NCBI GenBank assembly: GCA_015143295.1
Contig: CM026557.1
Location: forward strand, 21,237,760 to 21,301,759
Source of the DNA: Tetracentron sinense
Taxonomy: Eukaryota; Streptophyta; Magnoliopsida; Trochodendrales; Trochodendraceae
DNA length: 64,000 nucleotides
Reading direction: 5' to 3'
The notes beneath the pieces are model-generated. The model ran no database searches, was not told where the DNA came from, and was given only the letters and a program-made list of their open reading frames with translations. A program made the position numbers and the translations under genes. Positions within the stretch are counted from its first letter, which is position 1, and every line of letters begins with the position of its first letter. This document shows, one piece after another, positions 55,701 through 64,000 of the stretch.

Positions 55701-56924
55701 TCCAGCATAGAGAGAAAGAATATATGGGAGATTCAACCTAGTGTCCTTGGTGTAAGAGATTCATGGGTATGGCACTTTGAACCCAAGGGAGTTTTTAGTG
55801 TAAAATCTGCTTATCATTTGGCTACCATGAATGACCCTTGGAGACTAAAAAATGCATCCTCATCCACAGATAATATCCAGGACTCAAGATGGAGTTCATT
55901 ATGGAAGATCCCGCTTCCTCCTAAATTGCTTTTATTCATGTGGAGGTGTATTTCAGATATTCTGGCAGTAGGGGAAAATCTTAAAAGGAGGAATATTGAT
56001 GTTGACCCGGTTTGCAAAATGTGTGGAAATGAACTCGAGTCTGGAGTTCATCTTTTCCTCGAATGTGAGTTTGCAAGATGTGTATGGTTTGGATCATCAA
56101 TTAGCTATCATAGTGAAAAGGGCAATGTCGTATCTATGGAGAAGTGGTGGGATCGGTGGTCGAAAGGAAATATGTTTAAGGCTAATAATTTTGAGGCAAC
56201 TATAAGAATTATTTGTGTGCTGTGGATGATCTGGAAAACTAGAAATGAGTTTATTTTTGAGAAATCCAAACCTGATCCTCGCAATACAGTTGAGAGAGCA
56301 AATGTGTATGCTCTGGAGTTAGTCTCTTCCGCTCAAAATGCTAACCCGGCTTCAGATATCTTCACTTCTTCAATGTCTAGACCTCCAGAAGCTGATTCAA
56401 ATAATTTTCAATGGATCGCCCCTCCGAGTGGTTGGTTGAAGATTAATGTGGATGGGTCTTCTTCTGCGGATGGCTCCATTTCAAGCGTGGGTGGGCTGGC
56501 TCGGACTCATACTGGCAGGTGTGTTGCCTCGTTTTGTTTTCCCATCTGCCCTAGCAATGCGAGACAAGCTGAGGCAAAAGCGGTTTTTCTAGGGTTGATG
56601 CTCTGCCTCCAAAATAATTGGAATAAGTTCATCCTCGAAGGTGACTCTCAATCTATTATGCATGCTATTTGTGAGGATGCAGGGCCCCCTCATTGGGATA
56701 TCAAGTCAATCTTTGAAGACATCAAAATTTTATGGAGAAATTTCTCAAATTCCTCTATTTCGTGGGTGCATAGATCTCAAAATTCAGAAGCTCACAATCT
56801 TGCAAAAATAGCAAATGTGGAGGCATCAAAGTTTTTTCAAACTGGAATATGTACCAAGGAAAATCTGATCTTTTATGGTAGAGGTTATAACCTCCAGGCC
56901 CATGTACATCGTTCCTTTATTTGA
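52740..56924 (+). CDS. LINE ORF2: endonuclease, reverse transcriptase, zf-RVT and RNase H, one in-frame stop
   Basis: There are 1395 codons from ATG at 52740, with TGA at 52953-52955 (codon 72) as the only break. The APE-type endonuclease (about 1-230) shows SWNCQGLG, METK, VYGP, GDFND (near 137) and SDHRPV (near 224). The RT (about 430-730) shows KSPGPDGMP, FRPISLCNVVYKVISK, SAFVAGRQITDNVL, KLDMSKAYDRLEW, GLRQGDPLSPYLF and FADD near 687. The zf-RVT region (about 1045-1115) has CKMCGNELESGVHLFLEC. The RNase H (about 1228-1350) starts INVDGSSS and has a LEGDSQSI acidic box. RNase H at the C-terminus is typical of plant L1-clade LINEs. The stop lies in a GGIAIF-stop-KE context where the family usually has Trp, so a single TGG to TGA change is likely. 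Confidence 0.93.
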
Positions 56925-56965
56925 ATAAATTATTAGTTTCCTACCAAAAAAAAAAAAAAAAAAAA

Positions 56966-57505
56966 GTCATTCCCACACACACCGAAGGAGCTCCATGCCT
57001 CCATCTACCAAGTATGGTAGGCATACCCGCCCACAGCACAATCCTCGGTCCTCGACCGAGTAACTCAAGGAAACCCATGTTCAATAACACATCCACAAAA
57101 TACACAAGATTCACCGTGCTTGAAACAACCAACCACTTTTATTTATTTATGGAATAGGTGCGTAATAGTTTCGAACAAACACTTTCCTCTTAAACCACCA
57201 GTAATTGACCAAGAGAAAAATGGTACAGAAACCCAACTTAGGAACTGAAACATACATTTTCGTCGTAAACTGCCCGTTACCGAAACCAAGAGGAAAAGGG
57301 TAGGAACCCCGCCTTAGCAACTGATGGAAGAACACAATTTGGAAATGTTAGTGAAACTCAAGTTGCTTCTCATGATCCTCTCTCGTCCACGACTGAAATG
57401 TAACCCAGTTCATACACAGGAATTTTACCATAAGGAGACGTAGTTTTGGTAAACTTAGTGGAATGATAAAAGCAGGAACTAACAAATCCTATATATATAC
57501 CTTTA
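56966..57505. other. Sequence between LINE and D-LDH stop, includes D-LDH 3' UTR
   Basis: No coding region is recognised. The 3' UTR of the D-LDH gene (minus strand) should lie directly below 57506. Confidence 0.45.
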
Positions 57506-60500
57506 TTAGAAGCAAACATGAGGAGGAATGAGCTTTCCTGGATTCATGATATTGTTGGGATCTAAAGCTGTTTTTATTCTTTTCATTGTCCTTAAAGCCT
57601 CCATCCCAAGTTCTTTTTCAAGGTACTGGAAACACAGAATTTCATCAGACCAATTATAATTTTTCCAAGGATAATGGAGAAGCATGTAACTCTAAACTGC
57701 AAATTAGGAAAGGATTAAAATTCCAGTAAATCACATTTATTAAGCACGTGTGAGAGTCTAAGATCACCAACAGAAGCAAAAAAATGCATATTGGGGCTTG
57801 TTCTTGTTAATGGAAGCTATTTCACATGCCTCAAAATTTGAGTTAATTATCACACCAATGGCAGGGATAGATCGAGACACATGGTGTTAAACGATGCAAT
57901 GTTTTACTACACAACAAACTAAGCATAACTTCTTTTATGCCTTGTAGGATGATTCGGTCATTTATGACAAGTTAGGCCAGTGCCACAACATGAACAGGGC
58001 AATTATAGGCATGGTTCCATATGGTGAGCCATGGCCATGGCCATGACCATGGCCATGACCATGACCATGATGATGCTGAATATTTTGGTTCATGGTGTTT
58101 GCCAAAGTGAATCTGAATGATGCTACATGCCATGACATTCTAGTTTAAGCATATAAGAGCACAGTACCTTCATTTTCCCAGTACCAACACCGTGTTCTCC
58201 AGTACATGTTCCTGTTCAGCAATAAGATCAGAAGCCAAAACGCATTATTGTGGTTGTTCATAGTGAAGGTTTTACTAAGAAAAATCTGCATCATCCCCAA
58301 ATGCAATACGGCTAGTAGTACATAAGTTAAATTTTTTTTAAGGAATCAAAAAAAAAAAAAAAAACAATGTATGAATCCTACTTAAACCATTGATTGCTTA
58401 TTACAAATCAAGGAGACTCCATAATTAACCTTTGGACAACTTAACATGTCAGACACATTGACACATCTCCGGAAAAAATGATTATGGAGTAAATTCTTTA
58501 AAAGCAAATATCTCCAGAATAATCATCTGTGGATGGTGGACAATTTTCAGCGAGGTTCCAGGCTTTGGGAAGATATTGCTTCTTGGGTTAAGCCTACCAT
58601 GGTTAATTGCAAATGGCTCATCGGGAACGGGGAAAGTACAAATTTTTGGTTTGATATTTGGAACAAAAAGAAGCCGTTAATTGATTCAGTTATTAGATGT
58701 CCGACTCATTTCCCAACCATTAGCAACACACTCTTAAATGATGCCTGGGAGCTCGACAACATCAAGGAGGATATTTCTACTAATGTCTATGAGGAAATCA
58801 TCCATAGCAACATTTCTATTTCCTCTTCCAACGACAGGGCATCTTGGACATTGGAAAGCTCTGCGAAATTCTCAATTAAATCTTGCTGGAACTTCATTCG
58901 GGAAAGTCATCCAAAGTCTAATTGGGCAGACTAGGATGCTTCAGTTCCTTTAAAAATCTCCAAATTCCAATGGAAAATAATTGCTAATGCTGTAGCCGTT
59001 GAGGAAAATATTCAGAATAACAAGATTTCCCTGGCGAGCAAGTGTGTGTGCTGTAGGTCTCCTTCGACGGAATCATTATCTCATTTGTTCTGTGAAAGTG
59101 ATACGGGCAAAAGCTTGTGGTCCAAGGTCAGCTCGATTCTTCAAACTCCTATTTGCGATCAAGATTCCATCCAAACAAGCATCATGAGATTTTTCAACAA
59201 ATGTAAGAGGGGTTCGGTCAATGGTATGCTTCATATGGTTCTCCCTGATTTTATTTGTTGGGAGATTTGGTTATTTAGAAATGTCCTGAAGTTTGATAAT
59301 AATAGAAGATCTGTTCAGGCTATATTCAACAGAATATCAGAGTGGGTTAAAAATGCAGCAAAAAGGATGGATTGTCAAGGCTAGGCCTTCTAAACGGGAT
59401 ACGGAGCTCTGCCAAATTTTCCAGTGTTTGGTTCCGTATCCTCAGATGGTTAGGCCTATTATTACTAAGTGGTTAGCCCCTTCCCCAGGTTAGTTCAAAC
59501 TTAACACAGATGGTGCATCGAAAGATAATTCTAGAAATAGTGGTGGTGGGGGTATCATAAGAGATACCAAGAGGAATACTTTATTGGTTTTCCAATTTTT
59601 TATGGGGCGGGATCTAACAACATGGCTGAAATCAGAGTGATCTATGATGGGTGCAAATTTTGTGATTCTATGGGGATACAAAACATTAAGGTTGAGAGTG
59701 ACTCTAAGATTGTGATCGATGTTATCAAAGGTACCGTAGATACTCCTTGGCAAGCTTGGCATTGGAGAAAGGAAGTTGTCCAAATTCAGGCCAAATGCAA
59801 CATGACTTTCGATCATGTCCTCAGAGAAAATATTCAAGTTGTGGATTTTTTAGTTAATGAGGTGTGCATTGGCTCTAATAGCAAGATTTTCAGAAGTTTG
59901 GATGAGATCCCTGTTAGTCTTAAGGGGATTATCAGAACTGATAAAACTGGTTTATTCAATATTAGATTATGATGGTTCCTAGGGGTTCGGTTTTATGTCC
60001 CTCCTTGTATTCCGGTTCTAATTTCTAAATAAACAGGTAGGGGTCTGCCAAACCCCTCTCCCCGAGGTGTTTCTAAAAATAAAAAAAAGAATCTGCATAT
60101 CAATGTCATCCTCTAAAGAATGACAACAAAATATATCAAGATATTTACCCCAATCAAGAATGTTACTGATGATGTTAGAGAGTATCACAGGTCAACCAAC
60201 TCCTTAGAAGCCTAAGATGTCACGTTGAAGAATCTAGCTCCGGAAAAGAAGCCTGTAAGTTTTGAATTTACACATCTTTAACCCTTCCAGGAGAGTCTTG
60301 TTCTATTGAATCCTTCACTCTATTGGGCCAGGCATGCAATTTCATGAGCATTAATCTTCCATTTCTAATAAAGCCTCTCATGATAAGCTGATGAAGATAC
60401 CATGAGGAATAACAGTAGAGATTTACGGGATTTACGATTATTTTACTTTTATTTTGTGCTTGGATTAGCTCAAATGAAAGAATAATTCATTAATAAAACA

Positions 60501-62568
60501 TTCATTTGTAGGAGATACAAAAATATTTAAGATTACTACACAATAACATTAAGTGTAAACAAGTAGAATCCAACCCTAATTTCTTTACTTCTTGATATTA
60601 GTTGCAGCTGGATTTTGTTAACTAATTCATTCTCACATGGAAATCCACTTTACATGCATATCCGAAATAATAAACCTTGTTAAGACTTAATTAATTTTCT
60701 TGAAATCCTCAATTTGGCAAGGAGATTTTATTGGTTATTGGCCTAAAATCTCCAAACTAGTGGAAGTTCCTACTTTCAAACGATCCCCGAATCAAGTCTA
60801 AAGTTCATTATCGCGGGATTGTGATTTAACCTAGGACATTACTAATCTCCTTTTTGGAGTTCTTTATGGTGATTGTGCAATTTAGATAATTTTATATTGA
60901 TTATTATTGCTAAAATTTGAATTCTGATATCACTAACACTTATTCTAGGTTAGTTTGCATTGTCCTAAATGATTTGCGAATTTAGACAATGACTTGTCCA
61001 AAATTATTAAACACACATAAAAGGTGTCAGAGAGAGGACATATTGACAAACTAGGCATTGCAAAGTTACTAATCTACATGATGGTACTGTAAGATGCAGT
61101 GGTATATACCCTTCATTTCAGATAAGTATGGAACAAGAACAAACAAATCCGCATAATAGAAGTCAGTACTAAATGAAATCACATATAAAGATAATAAAAC
61201 CCTTGATAGCAAGGTAAGATTTACGAGCACATAAGTGAGCACTTTTAAGTTAACCTATTTAGCTAACCCAATACTCGATCTTAAAATAATAAAAGCAAAC
61301 AGATTTAAGAAGCACCACCCTATTTAGCTACTGATCATTTTCAAATACTAAGCACAAATGATGATTTGTACCACTAACGATTGAGAAACAAGCAGAATGT
61401 AGAGACTACCAAAATCACATCCTGAGGATAGATATCCCACTAAAAAGTACTACCTCATTATCTCCTGACTCCTGCCTAACTAAAAATTGATAGTCTTAAT
61501 ATGGGTTCCAAATAAGTACCTTCCATTGACAAGGCAGTATGGACCATGAAGTGGTTTAGTCTCTCTGCCTCCCGCTGTTGTTCTTCATGGTTAGGGTCAA
61601 ATAGAATTACTGTATGGAAGTTCCCATCACCAGCATGAGCAATAACTGTACTGGTGTTAAGAACAAGAGAAAGTAAACACATAATGAGCATCACTTTTCC
61701 ATTTGTAGGACTGTCAAGATGTATAAGTGAACTGAGTGAAAATCCTTCAATATGCTGAACCACTAAAGTCATGGAGAAGATAATACTACATATATTTTAA
61801 CTAAATCCCTTTCTGCTGAAAGTATGCTATGCATTCAGAAGAAATTAACATACCACACCAACGGTGATGCGTCAAGCTCTTGTTTGGATCTTGATATCAA
61901 TTCTGCAAGCCGTGATAAAGGAACACATACATCCTGCAAGAAAAGAAAATAGGGTAAAAAATCCTCTACAACAAGGAAGTGAGATACCCTTTTAAGTAAA
62001 AAAAAAAAACAAAAACTGATCTTTTTTTTGTTAATTGGTAAGAAAGGAAAAGTTGAGTACACAATGGAATTGAAGGGGGGAACAGGTGGTCAAGCTTTCT
62101 AGCACATGAAAAACGCTTGAGCTGAATCCTAAAGTTCTTGATTAAAGCAAAGGATGAAGCTTACATCGATAAGATAAAAAAAATCCGGTTAATTTATTTG
62201 TGTAATTAAATAGACAGATATTTTGAGAATAGAAGCAAGGACAAAGGTAAAAGGCTGCACCAACAAACAAAGATGCTATGCTGAGCGAATGAATGTTCAG
62301 TTGTGCTTATGAAGGCTAACCAAGTATGAAGTACAGAAGTTTATATCTTTCTTATAGATACAAAATCTCTCACAAATGGAATATTTTAGTATGTTTGAGA
62401 CAAAATTATGTCATTTTAGATTTAACGAGGTCACGTTAACTAAAGTTTCAAATCAATGTTAGAAGATAGCATATATCAGTGAAGCAAATGGAATCCATAA
62501 ATAAACTGACCGAAATCATAGCTTCAAAACTAGGTTCCAGTGCGAAGCAAGCCCAAAGTGCCTCTTTC
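57506..62568 (-). CDS. DLD: D-lactate dehydrogenase (cytochrome), FAD-linked, last five exons; 5' end outside window
   Basis: Minus-strand exons 62511-62568, 61854-61933, 61520-61650, 58168-58211 and 57506-57625 join in frame to the C-terminal 143 codons or so and a TAA stop. The product reads EALWACFALEPSFEAMIS, DVCVPLSRLAELISRSK, TVIAHAGDGNFHT, FDPNHEEQQREAERLNHF, TCTGEHGVGTGKMK, DPNNIMNPGKLIPPHVCF. HAGDGNFH, GEHGVG and the NPGK tail are hallmarks of the FAD-linked oxidase C-terminal domain. The enzyme oxidises D-lactate to pyruvate in mitochondria, passing electrons to cytochrome c, and finishes methylglyoxal detoxification. It is close to Arabidopsis At5g06580 as I recall it. The upstream exon expected to end in WKIR is not found up to 64000. 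One intron (58212-61519) holds a LINE. Confidence 0.93.
58028..58076. repeat. Hexamer microsatellite (CCATGG/CCATGA)n in D-LDH intron
   Basis: About seven variants of a CATGGC/CATGAC hexamer in a row, within the last D-LDH intron. Confidence 0.9.
58500..60085 (+). mobile_element. 5'-truncated LINE in a D-LDH intron, antisense to the gene
   Basis: Plus-strand frames give the LINE ORF2 tail: around 58610-58660 WLIGNGESTNFWFDIWN; around 58930-59100 a zinc-knuckle (CVCCRSPSTESLSHLFCE); a WEIWLFRN box near 59260; then RNase H fragments (VESDSKIVIDVIKG near 59690; an FDHVLREN box near 59815). There are a few stops and frameshifts, fewer than in the 5-7 kb copy. The 3' end is the A-rich stretch at 60078-60089. 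A target duplication was not proven. Confidence 0.85.
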
Positions 62569-64000
62569 CTTATCTACATGAGATACAACCACCAAATTAG
62601 ATTTACCGGATATAAAAGAAAATGGAACATCATAACTATTTTTACCAAGTTTCTGATCATAGACTTCAGCAAAGAAAAATTTATCACAAAAGTACGTATA
62701 GCCAAGCTCAAAATAGGAAATTCCAACATGGTGTAGTACAAAGATTGTTTTGACTGTATGCAACGTTTTAAAACCATACCAGTCTTTAATATTTAATCAA
62801 TCAATTAAATGAGTATGATGGAAAAAAAATGACAGCGAGGAAGTGGAGTGACAAATCAAATTTACTGCACTTGGTTGAGAGTGTGAGAGCAATGCGGTTG
62901 ATACAACATAGTTAACCAAGGGAACATCAAAGCCATCACCGAATCCATTTTTGGCATCCACAAGAAGCCTATATATTTTCTGTACGCTAAGGTGATAAGT
63001 GCTTAGACAGAAATCTGATCATGATTTTGACGTTCACTCATTACTTTTTCCATGCAAGGATGATCACAGATTATTTTGTATTTTAGTGTGTATTTTGAAT
63101 AAGTGTGCGTGTGCGAGCATATCTGTAGTAGAACATACATTTGAAATATCTAAGGCTGATAATAAAGAAAAGAAAGAAGAAGAAAAGAGAAAAAGAAGAA
63201 AGATGAAGGAATAAGAGAGACAAAGGGGAGAGGCTAAGTTGGTCTGATCTCTTAAACTAACAAAAAATAAAATAAGTGTTATATTTGGTTCAAAAAGTGT
63301 TATTTGAACCTTGTTTCACAATCTAAGGAACGTGGATATGAACCAAAAACCTTTTGCAGCATAATAGCTATGGTAATAAATCTCATTGAAACCGTCATGA
63401 TAAGGTTTTGGTAATACCTGAACTGAAACAAGCTACGTTACGTACGTATGGCGCTATATTACAATCTAACTCATTTCTTTTGAAAAATTCACTTTCTTTC
63501 CCTTCTCAAGCCAAATTAGACCACTCCATCTAATTTTTAGGATCAAGAACTAAATCTATGCTACAAATCGATTCAAAACTACTTTTGCAAAAACTAATTT
63601 GGGCTTTGTTGTTATTGGGTACTATTTCTCACCTTTTTCAATCAGTGTCGTTCGTTAATGCATATTAGCAAGTCTAGAACATAGTTAAATGGATTTTTTA
63701 AAATCTCATTTAGTGTTCATTAAAATTAATAAATTAATGTTTTCATGCATAATATGCATTTAATGTCAATTTTTTAAAATCATATTTAAACATCTTCCTT
63801 AAATTTCCCTTTACATAATGACATTACGTAAAGGTTTTGGTTAGCCCGTTAGCCGTTACACAAACTGAAACCATTATTTAAGACCTTGATAACAATTGTA
63901 GAAGCAAGTAAAATGTGCCACATCAACATTAAGGTTAGGGTTGCAATACTCAAAAGGAAACCTGAATTTATGAAAATATTTCATCTCAACTCTAATCCTA
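62569..64000 (-). other. D-LDH intron running to the window edge
   Basis: The acceptor AG lies next to 62568. No further D-LDH exon is recognised on the minus strand to the end. Sequence is AT-rich, with an AAGAAAAGAAGAAAAG-like purine patch near 63169-63205. Confidence 0.5.

Larger units (their letters stand above)
51490..56965 (+). mobile_element. Nearly intact L1-type plant LINE with 20-base A tail
   Basis: ORF1 (zinc knuckle) and ORF2 (endonuclease, RT, zf-RVT, RNase H) are in their natural order with a 7-bp overlap, followed by an A run at 56946-56965. The 5' end is truncated: the usual N-terminal part of ORF1 is absent and no ATG opens the frame. No target duplication was identified. 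Compared with every other LINE in this window the frames are almost clean, so this is the youngest insertion. Confidence 0.92.

Noticed and set aside
58283-60097. AATCTGCAT at both places as the target duplication of the D-LDH intron LINE
   Set aside because: The left copy lies over 200 bp before the first LINE-like sequence, and the stretch between looks like intron, so the match may be chance.

Overview
The window is plant nuclear DNA from an angiosperm. It has split genes with GT-AG introns (often several kb long), a DYW-class pentatricopeptide gene, a plant-only kinesin (KIN-12 class), plant L1-type LINEs carrying an RNase H domain, and copia, hAT, MULE and foldback elements. AT-rich introns packed with old elements suggest a woody, early-diverging eudicot or magnoliid type of genome, but I cannot name the species from sequence alone.

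Four real nuclear genes are present. (1) The 3' part of a DONSON (downstream neighbour of Son) homologue lies on the + strand: eight exons from 7728 to 21040, with the 5' end left of the window. (2) An intact intronless PLS-DYW pentatricopeptide protein lies on the - strand at 25467-27347, tail to tail with DONSON. (3) A complete 22-exon kinesin of the KIN-12E type lies on the - strand at 29968-47942. I rebuilt it exon by exon; the frame closes exactly to 1380 codons plus stop. (4) The last five exons of a mitochondrial FAD-linked D-lactate dehydrogenase lie on the - strand at 57506-62568, with the 5' end right of the window. From memory, the PPR and D-LDH genes resemble Arabidopsis At5g06540 and At5g06580, which would make the pair a conserved local neighbourhood now split by the kinesin.

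The rest is mostly transposable elements, many with readable boundaries. Region 1-7700 (a DONSON intron or upstream) holds a hAT element with an 8-bp TSD, a dead copia fragment broken by a second hAT and by a LINE tail, and a decayed LINE. The DONSON introns hold more LINE pieces (one with a perfect 13-bp TSD), a repeat with a tandem 193-bp unit, and a LINE containing a nested hAT. Between DONSON and the PPR gene lie a plastid trnL-CAA fragment, a MULE with a perfect 9-bp TSD that carries an 80-bp higher-order minisatellite, and a CAGGGGC-type hAT. The kinesin introns hold a foldback MITE, a tandem duplication that includes a dead copy of an exon, and a hAT whose empty site is preserved in a neighbouring duplicate. 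Region 48.4-51.45 kb is a cluster of foldback elements and a second, minisatellite-free MULE. Region 51.5-57 kb is a nearly intact LINE whose ORF2 has a single in-frame stop. A 5'-truncated LINE sits in a D-LDH intron.

The genes do not form a pathway together. Two (DONSON, kinesin) concern replication and division; two (PPR, D-LDH) concern organelles. I found no defence system, gene cluster or other wholly new system. The most unusual items are the 4 x 20-bp higher-order minisatellite inside a MULE, the filled-site/empty-site pair, the duplicated kinesin exon with a GC splice donor, and the nearly coding-competent LINE.
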